NCBI GenBank assembly: GCA_004554385.1
Contig: SFMO01000189.1
Coordinates: 89,532-153,531 of the forward strand
Source of the DNA: Ruminococcus flavefaciens
GTDB taxonomy: Bacteria; Bacillota; Clostridia; Oscillospirales; Ruminococcaceae
Direction of reading: 5' to 3'
DNA length: 64,000 nucleotides
The position numbers and the translations under genes were made by a program. A model generated the notes under the pieces. It did not search any database. It was not told the origin of the DNA and was given only the letters and a program-made list of their open reading frames with translations. Of this stretch, positions 24,988-33,694 are shown one piece after another; position 1 is the first letter of the stretch; each line of letters begins with the position of its first letter.

Positions 24988-25662
24988 ATGAGATATACGA
25001 TTATCGGTCAAACAGTACCAGCAGTAGAATGTGAACTCAACGCCGGAGAATCAATGTTTACACAGTCCGGAGGAATGATCTGGCAGTCACAGGGCATCAA
25101 GATGAGCACAAATGCCAGAGGAGGCATAGGAAGAAGCCTCGGCAGAATGTTCACAGGTGAATCCATATTCATGGCAAATTACACAGCAGAAGTTCAGGGG
25201 GCAAAGGTAGCCTTCGGTGCTACGGTACCGGGTTCTTTAGTTCCCGTAAATATATCCAACGGCGGTCTGATCTGCCAGAAGGGCGCATTTCTTTGCGCTG
25301 AGCAGACAGTAGACCTCAAGGCAGTTTTCACAAAGAAGATACTTTCGGGACTCTTCGGCGGTGAGGGATTCATTCTCCAGCAGCTCTTCGGAAACGGTAT
25401 GGCTTTCCTCGAAGTAGACGGCGATATGGTCGAAAGAACACTTGCTCCCGGTGAGATCCTCAAGGTGGACACAGGAAACGTAGTTGCATTTGAGCCCACA
25501 GTCCAGTATGAAATTGAGACTGTAAAGGGAATCGGAAACATCTTCCTCGGAGGCGAGGGACTTTTCCTCACAAAGCTTGTAGGCCCCGGAAAGGTAATTC
25601 TCCAGACTCAGAACTTCAACGACTTCGCAGGCAGGATACTTTCTCTCGGAGCAAAGAAGTAA
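24988..25662 (+). CDS. AIM24 / TIGR00266-family protein
   Basis: About 224 residues, starting at ATG 24988 with AGGAGGG upstream. A repeated beta-rich fold is typical of this family: GESMFTQSGGMIWQ at the start and GGEGLFLTKLVGPGKVILQTQ near the end. The bacterial family has no settled function; the yeast relative Aim24 helps organise mitochondrial cristae. It leads a small group with a 47-residue membrane peptide and a zinc-ribbon protein. Confidence 0.85.
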   Translation: MRYTIIGQTVPAVECELNAGESMFTQSGGMIWQSQGIKMSTNARGGIGRSLGRMFTGESIFMANYTAEVQGAKVAFGATVPGSLVPVNISNGGLICQKGAFLCAEQTVDLKAVFTKKILSGLFGGEGFILQQLFGNGMAFLEVDGDMVERTLAPGEILKVDTGNVVAFEPTVQYEIETVKGIGNIFLGGEGLFLTKLVGPGKVILQTQNFNDFAGRILSLGAKK

Positions 25663-25665
25663 ATC

Positions 25666-25809
25666 ATGAAGCACTGGCTGATAGCTGCCGCAGTTGCTGT
25701 GATCTACCTGTTATTCAGCGTGTTCACGGGGCTGTGGGCAATATCCTGGATAATCTGGGTATTCTACGGCATCTACAGGATAGCTGACTATATAAAGTCT
25801 CAACAGTAA
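25666..25809 (+). CDS. Small membrane protein, 47 residues
   Basis: Start ATG 25666 lies 3 bases after the upstream stop. The protein (MKHWLIAAAVAVIYLLFSVF to IADYIKSQQ) has one or two hydrophobic helices rich in Trp and Ile, and a short polar tail. Translational coupling to the AIM24 gene is likely. Function unknown. Confidence 0.65.
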   Translation: MKHWLIAAAVAVIYLLFSVFTGLWAISWIIWVFYGIYRIADYIKSQQ

Positions 25810-25819
25810 GGTGAAGTGT

Positions 25820-26080
25820 ATGTTTATATTCGGATTTCCCGTTGTTGGCTTACAGTATATGACAAACGGCGAGGCGCTTTTCCGCATGGCTGCCGAAAAT
25901 AAGCCTGTACCTGCGTGGAACGGCGAAAAATGGCACTGCCTCTGCGGACAGGAAAACACCACCAATTTCTGTCCCGAATGCGGAACAAAGGCTCCCGTAA
26001 AGCCCTGGAAATGCAGCTGCGGCAGAGACTGCACTACAAATTTCTGCCCAGACTGCGGCAGTAAAGCCAATAGCCTTTAG
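25820..26080 (+). CDS. Double zinc-ribbon protein
   Basis: 86 residues. Two C-x-C...C-x2-C zinc-ribbon modules occupy the C-terminal half: CLCGQENTTNFCPECG and CSCGRDCTTNFCPDCG. The N-terminus is short and hydrophobic. Ribosome site AAGGTGA precedes ATG 25820. Its stop codon lies inside the left arm of an inverted-repeat element. It probably acts with the AIM24 protein; target unknown. Confidence 0.8.
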   Translation: MFIFGFPVVGLQYMTNGEALFRMAAENKPVPAWNGEKWHCLCGQENTTNFCPECGTKAPVKPWKCSCGRDCTTNFCPDCGSKANSL

Positions 26081-26187
26081 CCGTCAGCTTGCAGGGCGAC
26101 TCCTGCCGCCCGAAGGCAGCAATGCAGGTAACATGAGCAGATCAACCGTGCAGGGACGACCGAGGGGTGTCCCTGCATCAGCTAAAG
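26075..26187. repeat. Nested inverted-repeat element, copy 1
   Basis: Outer arms CTTTAGC (26075-26081) and GCTAAAG (26181-26187). TGCAGGG (26090-26096) pairs with CCCTGCA (26171-26177), and a second TGCAGGGAC at 26149-26157 can pair with the overlapping GTCCCTGCA (26169-26177) instead. The layout is like that at 30042-30136. It has no coding capacity. Confidence 0.55.
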
Positions 26188-26236
26188 ACTGACAGCTTAC
26201 GATTCAAATTTTGCAGCGCAAAATTGCGGCAAGGAC

Positions 26237-26265
26237 TTGACAAAGCAATTTTTTCCGTGTATAAT
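26237..26265 (+). promoter_or_regulatory. Promoter of the leu-ilv operon
   Basis: TTGACA at 26237-26242, 17-base spacer, TATAAT at 26260-26265. Confidence 0.85.
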
Positions 26266-26271
26266 ACAGTT

Positions 26272-26519
26272 ATAAATCAAAATGCTATGAAGGGAAACAA
26301 AGCTTGTGAAGGTTTTCACAGAGAGCCGGCGGTCGGTGTAAGTCGGCAGGCAGCCACAAGTCATAACTCCTCCCCGAGCAGCCGCCCAAAAGGCGCAGGT
26401 CGCGTCAAGTAGGCACGGACGGGCTCTCCCGTTACAGAGATATGCGTTGATCCGACGCAGATGAGTGGGTGTATTCTTACATCAAGAAGAGTGGTACCAC
26501 GGAGTATATTGCAGCTTCG
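26272..26519 (+). promoter_or_regulatory. T-box leader of the leucine operon
   Basis: About 250-base leader with the canonical T-box core AGAGTGGTACCACGG at 26489-26502. The bulge UGGU would pair with the ACCA end of uncharged tRNA, which fits the A discriminator of tRNA-Leu. Stem I includes CTTGTG with CACAAG (26355-26360), and a CTC leucine triplet at 26367-26369 lies where the specifier is expected. Uncharged tRNA-Leu would favour the antiterminator and allow leuA transcription. The specifier assignment is inference. Confidence 0.88.
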
Positions 26520-26555
26520 TCTCTTCCATGCCTTGCATGGAGGAGATTTTTTATT
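26520..26555 (+). terminator. Conditional terminator of the T-box
   Basis: TCTCTTCCATG (26520-26530), loop CCTTG, CATGGAGGAGA (26536-26546), then TTTTTTATT. It competes with the T-box antiterminator. Confidence 0.88.
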
Positions 26556-26597
26556 ACCCTCCTGCAAGGCAGAACGGATCGGAATGGAGGTTTTGAC

Positions 26598-28262
26598 ATG
26601 AATAACGTCAGCAAATACACAAGACAATTCTTTGAAGCACCGAAAACATCAATGAAATGGGCTGAAAAGTCCTATATCGACAAGGCTCCCCAGTGGTGCA
26701 GCGTTGATCTCCGTGACGGAAATCAGGCTCTTATCATTCCCATGAGCCTCGGTGAAAAGCTTGAATTCTTCCGCAGACTGGTGGATATAGGATTCAAGGA
26801 GATCGAGATAGGCTTCCCTGCCGCTTCCGAGACAGAGTACGACTTCTGCCGCACCCTTATCGAGCAGGATCTCATCCCCGATGATGTCGCCATACAGGTG
26901 CTCACACAATCGAGAGAGCATATCATTGAAAAGACCTTTGAGGCTCTCAAGGGCTGTAAGAATGCCATAGTTCACCTTTACAACTCAACCTCCGCAGCTC
27001 AGCGGGAACAGGTCTTCCGCAAGAGCAAGGAGGAGATAATAGACATCGCGGTCAGCGGAGCAAAGCTCTGCAAGGAATACCGCGAGAAGTACGAGGGAAA
27101 TTTCCGCTTTGAGTACTCCCCCGAAAGCTTCACTGGTACAGAGCCCGAATTCGCTCTGGAAATATGCAACGCCGTCCTCGACGTATGGCAGCCGACTCCC
27201 GAGGACAAGGTCATAATCAACCTGCCCGTTACAGTTCAGCTCTCCATGCCTCACGTTTACGCAAATCAGATAGAGTATATGTGCGAAAATCTGAAATACC
27301 GTGAAAACGTCATTGTATCCCTTCACCCCCATAACGACCGCGGCTGTGCAGTCGCCGACACGGAAATGGGACTCCTCGCAGGCGCAGACCGCGTCGAGGG
27401 AACTCTATTCGGCAACGGCGAACGCACAGGAAATGTGGACATAATCACCCTTGCAATGAATATGTATTCACAGGGCATTGACCCTCAGCTGGATTTCAGC
27501 AATATCCCCTCACTCTCCGAGGACTTCTCAAGACTTACGCGAATGGGCGTCTATGAGCGCCAGCCCTATTCGGGAAAGCTGGTATTTGCAGCATTCAGCG
27601 GCTCTCATCAGGACGCTATCGCAAAGGGCATGAAGTGGCGTGAGGAAAAGGGCGAGACTATCTGGAACGTGCCATATCTCCCCATTGACCCCACCGACAT
27701 CGGCAGAGAGTACGAGGCTGATGTTATCCGTATCAACAGCCAGTCTGGCAAGGGCGGTATCGGATACATACTGGAAACACGCTTCGGCTATGACCTCCCG
27801 AAGAAGATGCGCGAGAGCGTGGGCTATCTCGTCAAGGGCATTTCGGACAAAAAGCACAAGGAGCTTCTCCCCGACGAGGTATACTCCATATTCAAGACCA
27901 ATTATGTGGATATATCCTCTCCTATCAACATCACGGAGACCCACTTCGTACAGCGCAACGGCATCGAGGCAACTGTAAGCTTCGATTACAACGGCAGAAA
28001 GGTCACTGTCACCGATATGGGTAACGGTCGTCTCGACGCTGTCAGCAACGCTATACGCTCATATACAGGCGCAGACTACAGCCTAAACAGCTACACCGAG
28101 CATGCCCTTGAAGTGGGCTCGGCTTCAAAGGCTGTCTCCTATGTGGAAATAGTTGCCAAGAATGGCGAAAGCTTCTGGGGAACAGGTATCGACAACGATA
28201 TCATCACCTCCTCAGTCAAGGCTCTCGTCAGCGCAGTAAATAATATGCTCAACAAGCAATAA
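26598..28262 (+). CDS. leuA: 2-isopropylmalate synthase (long, type 2)
   Basis: 554 residues from ATG 26598 (ATGGAGG upstream). It condenses acetyl-CoA with 2-ketoisovalerate, the first step of leucine synthesis. A TIM-barrel HMGL-like domain holds WCSVDLRDGNQALI, then HLYNSTSAAQR, HPHNDRGCAVADTEMG and GNGERTGNVD; the C-terminal LeuA regulatory domain (~430-554) binds leucine. The long variant starting KWAEKSYIDKAPQW is the actinobacterial/fungal-like type. The open frame extends back into the T-box to 26469, but that part is leader RNA. Confidence 0.96.
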   Translation: MNNVSKYTRQFFEAPKTSMKWAEKSYIDKAPQWCSVDLRDGNQALIIPMSLGEKLEFFRRLVDIGFKEIEIGFPAASETEYDFCRTLIEQDLIPDDVAIQVLTQSREHIIEKTFEALKGCKNAIVHLYNSTSAAQREQVFRKSKEEIIDIAVSGAKLCKEYREKYEGNFRFEYSPESFTGTEPEFALEICNAVLDVWQPTPEDKVIINLPVTVQLSMPHVYANQIEYMCENLKYRENVIVSLHPHNDRGCAVADTEMGLLAGADRVEGTLFGNGERTGNVDIITLAMNMYSQGIDPQLDFSNIPSLSEDFSRLTRMGVYERQPYSGKLVFAAFSGSHQDAIAKGMKWREEKGETIWNVPYLPIDPTDIGREYEADVIRINSQSGKGGIGYILETRFGYDLPKKMRESVGYLVKGISDKKHKELLPDEVYSIFKTNYVDISSPINITETHFVQRNGIEATVSFDYNGRKVTVTDMGNGRLDAVSNAIRSYTGADYSLNSYTEHALEVGSASKAVSYVEIVAKNGESFWGTGIDNDIITSSVKALVSAVNNMLNKQ

Positions 28263-28282
28263 TGATAAGGAAGTGTGGAAAT

Positions 28283-29551
28283 ATGGCAATGACAATGACT
28301 CAGAAAATTCTTGCGGCTCATTCGGGCAGAGAGTCAGTCTGTTCAGGGGAGCTTATCCTCGCAGACCTTGACCTTGTACTCGGCAACGACATAACCTCAC
28401 CTGTAGCTATCAAGGAATTTTCAAAGCTCGGCAAGGACAGCGTGTTTGACAGAAACAAGGTCACCATGGTCATGGACCACTTCGCACCAAACAAGGACAT
28501 AAAGGCGGCAGAGCAGTGCAAAATGTGCCGCGATTTCTGCACTGAAAAGGACATAACACACTTCTATGACGTGGGAGAAATGGGCATAGAACACGCCCTG
28601 CTCCCCGAAAAAGGTCTGGTCACCGCAGGAAATGTGGTCATCGGAGCAGACTCCCACACCTGCACCTACGGAGCTCTCGGAGCCTTCTCAACAGGTGTGG
28701 GCTCTACGGATATGGCTTGCGGAATGGCTGTTGGCAAGGCTTGGTTCAAGGTGCCGTCAGCTATGAAAATAGTCCTCACAGGAGAACTGCGCAGGTTCGT
28801 ATCGGGAAAGGACGTTATCCTTCACATTATCGGCGAAATAGGCGTTGACGGCGCTCTGTACAAGTCAATGGAATTCACAGGCGAGGGACTTGCTTCGCTG
28901 ACTATGGCTGACCGCCTATGCATGGCGAATATGGCTATAGAGGCAGGCGCAAAGAACGGTATCTTCGAGGTAGACGACATTACCCTTGACTATATCCGCG
29001 CACACGGCGGTGCAGAGCCTGTTATATACAAGGCTGACGATGACGCAGTCTACGATGAAGTGCTGACCGTTGACCTCTCGGAGATAGAGCCCACTGTGGC
29101 TTTTCCGCACCTTCCCGAAAATGCACGTATCTTCAGTGAAATTGACAATATCAGAATAGACCAGGTGGTCATAGGCTCATGCACCAACGGCAGGCTTGAG
29201 GACCTTATCGCTGCCGCTGAGATAATGAAGGGACGCAAATGTGCGAAAAATGTCCGCGTTATCGTTATACCTGCAACTCAGCAGATATATCTGGACGCTA
29301 TGGAAATGGGGCTTATCCGCATCTTTATCGAAAGCGGCGCTGTTGTCTCAACTCCTACCTGCGGACCGTGTCTCGGCGGATATATGGGTATCCTCGCCGC
29401 AGGAGAAAGAGCTGTGACCACTACTAACCGCAACTTCGTTGGACGAATGGGACACCCCGAATCGGAAGTTTACCTTGCAAGCCCTGCAACTGCGGCTGCA
29501 AGTGCCATAACAGGCAGGATAACAAGCCCATGGGAGGTAATGAAGTTATGA
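28283..29551 (+). CDS. leuC: 3-isopropylmalate dehydratase large subunit
   Basis: 422 residues, aconitase family. 4Fe-4S cysteine ligands are visible in GSCTNGR and TCGPCLGG, with ADSHTCTYGALGAF upstream of them. With LeuD it isomerises 2- to 3-isopropylmalate. Start ATG 28283 follows AAGGAAG; an upstream ATG at 28262 overlaps the leuA stop and has no site. It overlaps leuD by 4 bases. Confidence 0.96.
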   Translation: MAMTMTQKILAAHSGRESVCSGELILADLDLVLGNDITSPVAIKEFSKLGKDSVFDRNKVTMVMDHFAPNKDIKAAEQCKMCRDFCTEKDITHFYDVGEMGIEHALLPEKGLVTAGNVVIGADSHTCTYGALGAFSTGVGSTDMACGMAVGKAWFKVPSAMKIVLTGELRRFVSGKDVILHIIGEIGVDGALYKSMEFTGEGLASLTMADRLCMANMAIEAGAKNGIFEVDDITLDYIRAHGGAEPVIYKADDDAVYDEVLTVDLSEIEPTVAFPHLPENARIFSEIDNIRIDQVVIGSCTNGRLEDLIAAAEIMKGRKCAKNVRVIVIPATQQIYLDAMEMGLIRIFIESGAVVSTPTCGPCLGGYMGILAAGERAVTTTNRNFVGRMGHPESEVYLASPATAAASAITGRITSPWEVMKL

Positions 29552-30039
29552 AATATACAGGAAATATCATAAAATACGGCGACAACGTCGATACTGACGT
29601 TATCATACCCGCCCGCTACCTCAATACAAGCGACCACGCTGAGCTTGCAAGCCACTGCATGGAGGACCTTGACAATACCTTCGTGAGCCGCGTAAAACAG
29701 GGAGACATAATAACAGCAGGTCAGAATTTCGGCTGCGGCTCATCCCGTGAACACGCTCCCATAGCCATAAAGGCAAGCGGTGTATCCCTTGTCATCGCAA
29801 AGAGCTTCGCCCGTATCTTCTACCGTAACGCTATCAATATCGGTCTTGCTATCGTGGAATGTCCCGAAGCCTGCGACGGTATCTCCGAGGGTGACAAGGT
29901 CGAAGCCGACCTCGATAACGGCATTATCCGCAATATCACCACAGGCAGGGAGTACAAAACTGCTCCTTTCCCTGATTTTGTGCAGAAGATAATCGAAAAC
30001 GGCGGACTTATGCAGGCTATCACAAACGGAGTGTTTTAG
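29548..30039 (+). CDS. leuD: 3-isopropylmalate dehydratase small subunit
   Basis: 163 residues, the swivel domain of the isomerase. It has NVDTDVIIPARYL, FGCGSSREHAPIAIK and FARIFYRNAIN. The start overlaps the leuC stop (ATGA) with GGGAGGT upstream. Length is typical of the short clostridial and archaeal form. Confidence 0.95.
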   Translation: MKYTGNIIKYGDNVDTDVIIPARYLNTSDHAELASHCMEDLDNTFVSRVKQGDIITAGQNFGCGSSREHAPIAIKASGVSLVIAKSFARIFYRNAINIGLAIVECPEACDGISEGDKVEADLDNGIIRNITTGREYKTAPFPDFVQKIIENGGLMQAITNGVF

Positions 30040-30041
30040 CC

Positions 30042-30136
30042 GTTAGCCATTAGGGAGCGGCTTCGCCGCTGTAGGGAACGAACAACCGCACAGGCAAACA
30101 ATGTTCACCCCTACAAGCTACAGGCTAAGGGCTAAC
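30042..30136. repeat. Nested inverted-repeat element, copy 2
   Basis: 95-base intergenic element between leuD and ilvB. Outer arms GTTAGCCATTAG (30042-30053) and CTAAGGGCTAAC (30125-30136) differ at one position. Inner arms GTAGGGAACGAAC (30071-30083) and GTTCACCCCTAC (30103-30114) pair imperfectly, and GCGGC-TTC-GCCGC is a small hairpin in the left half. It sits inside the operon and is transcribed with it. Confidence 0.7.
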
Positions 30137-30170
30137 AGATAAGGGCAAAAAAAGAAAAGGACATTATATT

Positions 30171-31880
30171 ATGAAAATATCAGGTGCAAAAATCGTCGTA
30201 GAGACTCTCATCGAGCAGGGCTGCGACACTATATTCGGCTACCCGGGCGGTCAGGTCATAGACCTCTTTGACGAACTCTACAATGCCCGTGACCGCATAA
30301 AGCATATCCTCACGGCTCACGAGCAGGGGGCTGCCCATGCCGCCGACGGCTACGCCCGTTCAACAGGCAAGGTGGGCGTTGTCATCGCAACCTCAGGTCC
30401 CGGCGCTACCAACCTTGTTACAGGAATAGCTGCGGCATATCTTGACTCAGTGCCGATGGTGGCTATCACTGGAAACGTCTCCTGCGACCAGATAGGCCGT
30501 GACAGCTTCCAGGAGGTCGATATAGTCGGCGTCACCATGCCTATCACCAAGCATAATTTCATCGTAAAGGATATAAACGAGCTTGCGGATACCCTCCGCA
30601 CAGCCTTCAAAATAGCCAAATCAGGCAGACAGGGACCTGTTCTTGTAGACATCCCCAAGGACGTTCAGACAGCCCTCTGTGAGCACGAATCCAATGCTCA
30701 GCCTGTTATCCCATATCCGCTTACCTTTGCTTCCGAGGCAAAGCTCCAAAAGGCAGCTGAGCTCATAAACAGCTGCGAAAGGCCGTATATCTACTTCGGC
30801 GGCGGAGTCATCAGCGGCAAGGCTTCACAGCAGGTCACAGCCCTTGCAGAGAAAATAGACGCTCCTATGGGATGCTCTCTCATGGGACTCTCGGCAGTTC
30901 CCTGCGACTATCCGAAATTCCTCGGTATGCAGGGCATGCACGGGCATTATGCCTCATCTGTGGCTGAAAACGAAGCCGACCTCGTTATCGCTCTCGGAGT
31001 AAGGTTCAGCGACAGGTCTACAGGCGAAAGCAGCCGCTTTTCCAAGCATTTTACAATTATACATATCGATATAGACGGCGCGGAGCTCAACAAGAATATC
31101 CCTGCCGACCTCACCATAAGAGGCGACCTGCGCGACTCTGTGGAGCGTCTTACTGCTATGGTGGCAGAGAAGAAACACCCACAGTGGGAGGAGCGTATCT
31201 CTGAGCTGAAAGCAGAGGAGCTCTCACGCACCGTATCCGCAATGGACAGCGCAAAACAGCGGCTGGCTGCAAAGGGCAGCTCGCCAAAGCTGAGCCCCTA
31301 TGAGATAATCGACATCATAAGCAGCCGTGCAGGAGAAGACGTCATCGTAGCTACAGATGTGGGGCAGCACCAGATATGGACAGCTCAGCGCTATCCCCTC
31401 AGAAAGCCCCGAACATTCATGACCAGCGGCGGTCTTGGAGCTATGGGCTACGGTCTCGGCGCTGCCATAGGCGCTTCAACAGCTACGGGCAGGCGCGTCG
31501 TGCTTTTCACAGGAGACGGAAGCTTCGGCATGAATCTCGGCGAGCTGGCAACTGCCGTATCACAGAATATCCCCGTTGTCATCGTTGTTATGAACAACGG
31601 CGTACTCGGTATGGTACGTCAGTGGCAGACCCTCTTCTACGACAGGCACTACTCCAACACCACTCTCGACCGAAAAACGGATTTTGCCATGGTGGCAGAA
31701 GCCTTCGGCGCAAAGGGCGGTCACGCTTCAACAGCAGATGAGCTGAAAAAGCTGGCTGAGGAAGCTTTCTCGGGAAATGAGCCATTCGTTATAGACTGCG
31801 CAGTTGACTGCGACGAATTAGTGCTGCCTATGCTGCCCCAGGGCGGCTCGATAGACGATATAATCACAGAGATAAAGTGA
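30171..31880 (+). CDS. ilvB: Acetolactate synthase large subunit
   Basis: 569-residue ThDP enzyme that forms acetolactate or acetohydroxybutyrate in valine, leucine and isoleucine synthesis. Visible: catalytic glutamate in LTAHEQGAAHAADGYAR, GPGATNLVTGIA, the FAD/ThDP middle domain, and the ThDP motif GDGSFGMNLGEL ... NNGVLGMVRQWQ. Located between leuD and ilvN; ilvC and ilvD are not in the window. Confidence 0.96.
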   Translation: MKISGAKIVVETLIEQGCDTIFGYPGGQVIDLFDELYNARDRIKHILTAHEQGAAHAADGYARSTGKVGVVIATSGPGATNLVTGIAAAYLDSVPMVAITGNVSCDQIGRDSFQEVDIVGVTMPITKHNFIVKDINELADTLRTAFKIAKSGRQGPVLVDIPKDVQTALCEHESNAQPVIPYPLTFASEAKLQKAAELINSCERPYIYFGGGVISGKASQQVTALAEKIDAPMGCSLMGLSAVPCDYPKFLGMQGMHGHYASSVAENEADLVIALGVRFSDRSTGESSRFSKHFTIIHIDIDGAELNKNIPADLTIRGDLRDSVERLTAMVAEKKHPQWEERISELKAEELSRTVSAMDSAKQRLAAKGSSPKLSPYEIIDIISSRAGEDVIVATDVGQHQIWTAQRYPLRKPRTFMTSGGLGAMGYGLGAAIGASTATGRRVVLFTGDGSFGMNLGELATAVSQNIPVVIVVMNNGVLGMVRQWQTLFYDRHYSNTTLDRKTDFAMVAEAFGAKGGHASTADELKKLAEEAFSGNEPFVIDCAVDCDELVLPMLPQGGSIDDIITEIK

Positions 31881-31890
31881 GGTGACATTT

Positions 31891-32394
31891 ATGGAACAGC
31901 AGTACGTAATAGGAGTTATAGTTGCCAATGTTTCGGGCGTTCTTTCAAGAGTTTCGGGAATGTTCACACGCCGCGGCTTCAATATCGACAGCCTCACTGT
32001 GGGCGAGACAGAGTCAAGCGGCTTTTCACGTATAACGATCGCCTTTCACGGCGATGAGGATATGAAGGAGCGTATCCTTCAGCAGCTGCAGAAGCTCCAT
32101 GATGTCAGAGAGGTCGAAGTCCTTGACAACAAGGACACCGTTATCCGCGAGCTTCTTCTCATAAAGGTCAGAAACAAGGCTGAAATAAGGCAGGACATCA
32201 TGACCGCAGTCGAGATTTTCCGCTCAAAGATAGTGGACTACTCCCCTACATCTCTCACATGCGAGCTCACAGGCGAGACCTCTAAAATAGACGCCTTCAT
32301 TCAGCTGCTAAAGCCCTTCGGCATCATGGAGATGTGCCGCACGGGCATCGTGGCTATCGAGCGCGGAGAGAACTGTCTGAAAACGGTTAAATAA
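31891..32394 (+). CDS. ilvN: Acetolactate synthase small (regulatory) subunit
   Basis: 167 residues. An N-terminal ACT domain (GVLSRVSGMFTRRGFNIDSL) binds valine and activates IlvB; a C-terminal IlvN domain ends FGIMEMCRTGIVAIERG. ATG 31891 has GAGGTG 6 bases upstream; the GTG at 31882 overlaps that site. It lies 10 bases after ilvB. Confidence 0.95.
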   Translation: MEQQYVIGVIVANVSGVLSRVSGMFTRRGFNIDSLTVGETESSGFSRITIAFHGDEDMKERILQQLQKLHDVREVEVLDNKDTVIRELLLIKVRNKAEIRQDIMTAVEIFRSKIVDYSPTSLTCELTGETSKIDAFIQLLKPFGIMEMCRTGIVAIERGENCLKTVK

Positions 32395-32461
32395 TTGAGA
32401 ATTCAGAATTGAGAATTATCGTGTAAGCTATACATTAATTCTCCATTTCACTTCTCAATTC
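32393..32461. repeat. AATTGAGAA-type imperfect inverted repeat
   Basis: Between ilvN and leuB. The left arm (32394-32418) has two units of AATTGAGAATT, and the right arm (32435-32460) is its imperfect complement. A similar tract starts rimI at 37538. The left arm contributes the end of ilvN. Confidence 0.65.
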
Positions 32462-32478
32462 ATAAAGGGAGGATTTAT

Positions 32479-33552
32479 ATGGAACTCAATATCGCACTTC
32501 TGAAAGGCGACGGCATAGGTCCTGAAATAGTGGACAGCGCCGTTGCGGTACTTGAAAAAACTGCATCTAAGTTCGGACATAAATTCAATTTCACTCCATA
32601 CCTTATCGGCGGCTGTGCTATCGACGCAGCAGGTATGCCCCTTCCCCAGGAAACTGTTGACGGCTGTCTCGCTTCCGACAGTGTACTCCTCGGAGCTGTA
32701 GGCGGTCCGAAGTGGGACAGTCTCGCAGGTGATATACGCCCCGAAAAGGCTCTCCTCGGAATACGCTCGGCACTTGGCCTTTATACCAACCTCCGCCCTG
32801 CAAAGCTCTATCCTGCGCTGAGAGCAGCTTCACCGCTGAAAGATGAGATTGTGGGCGATGGCTTTGATATACTCATAGTCAGAGAACTTACAGGCGGTAT
32901 ATACTTCGGAGACCGCGGCTACCGTGAAGGAAAATTCGGCGAAGAAGCCTACGACACCGAGGCTTACAGCGTCACCGAGATAGAACGTATCGGAAAAGCT
33001 GCCTTTGAGGCTGCCATGAAGCGCAATAAACGTCTATGCAGTGTGGACAAGGCAAATGTACTTGAGACATCAAGGCTCTGGCGAAAGATAATGCATGAGC
33101 TCGCTGAAAAATACCCCGAGGTAGAATACAGGGATATGTTCGTGGACAATGCTGCAATGCAGCTTGTACGTGACCCGAAGCAGTTCGACGTTATCGTTAC
33201 GTCCAATATGTTCGGCGATATACTGTCAGATGAAGCTTCGCAGATAACAGGCTCTATCGGTATGCTGGCTTCTGCTTCGCTGGGAGCTTCAAAACGAGGA
33301 CTATATGAGCCTATACACGGCTCTGCTCCCGACATCGCAGGCACAGGTGCCGCAAACCCCATAGCTACCATACTTTCGGGAGCTATGATGCTTCGGTACT
33401 CATTCGGACTTGCCAAAGAAGCCGATACAATAGAGGCTGCGGTGGACAAGGCTCTCAACAGCGGATGCAGAACAGCCGATCTTATGGGAACTGACAAAGG
33501 TACTGCCCTGACCTGCACAGAAATGACGGAGGCAATATTAAAAGAGATATGA
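32479..33552 (+). CDS. leuB: 3-isopropylmalate dehydrogenase
   Basis: 357 residues. NAD-dependent oxidative decarboxylation to 2-ketoisocaproate. Signature elements are GDGIGPEI at the N-terminus, LGAVGGPKWD, RELTGGIYFG, the metal-binding NMFGDILSDEASQITGSIG and the adenine-binding HGSAPDIAGTGAANP. AAGGGAGG precedes the ATG. It closes the operon, after the inverted repeat. Confidence 0.96.
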   Translation: MELNIALLKGDGIGPEIVDSAVAVLEKTASKFGHKFNFTPYLIGGCAIDAAGMPLPQETVDGCLASDSVLLGAVGGPKWDSLAGDIRPEKALLGIRSALGLYTNLRPAKLYPALRAASPLKDEIVGDGFDILIVRELTGGIYFGDRGYREGKFGEEAYDTEAYSVTEIERIGKAAFEAAMKRNKRLCSVDKANVLETSRLWRKIMHELAEKYPEVEYRDMFVDNAAMQLVRDPKQFDVIVTSNMFGDILSDEASQITGSIGMLASASLGASKRGLYEPIHGSAPDIAGTGAANPIATILSGAMMLRYSFGLAKEADTIEAAVDKALNSGCRTADLMGTDKGTALTCTEMTEAILKEI

Positions 33553-33562
33553 ACCTATAACG

Positions 33563-33576
33563 AGTTCATATGAACT
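33563..33576. repeat. 14-base perfect palindrome
   Basis: AGTTCATATGAACT, just after leuB and before the next promoter. It could be an operator for the lipoprotein gene or a weak terminator. Confidence 0.4.
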
Positions 33577-33601
33577 TCATGATTTGTTTAAAGTTTACTC
33601 A

Positions 33602-33630
33602 TTGACTTGTTAAAGTTTTTGTATTATGAT
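33602..33630 (+). promoter_or_regulatory. Promoter of the lipoprotein gene
   Basis: TTGACT at 33602-33607, 17-base spacer, TATGAT at 33625-33630. Confidence 0.7.
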
Positions 33631-33694
33631 ATTGCATATACCGCAGATAACGGTATATCCACACAATACAATCTTTAATCAAAAGGAGTAAACT

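Noticed and set aside
26469..26597. N-terminal extension of leuA
   Set aside because: These bases form the T-box core and terminator. The ribosome site and family N-terminus place the start at 26598.
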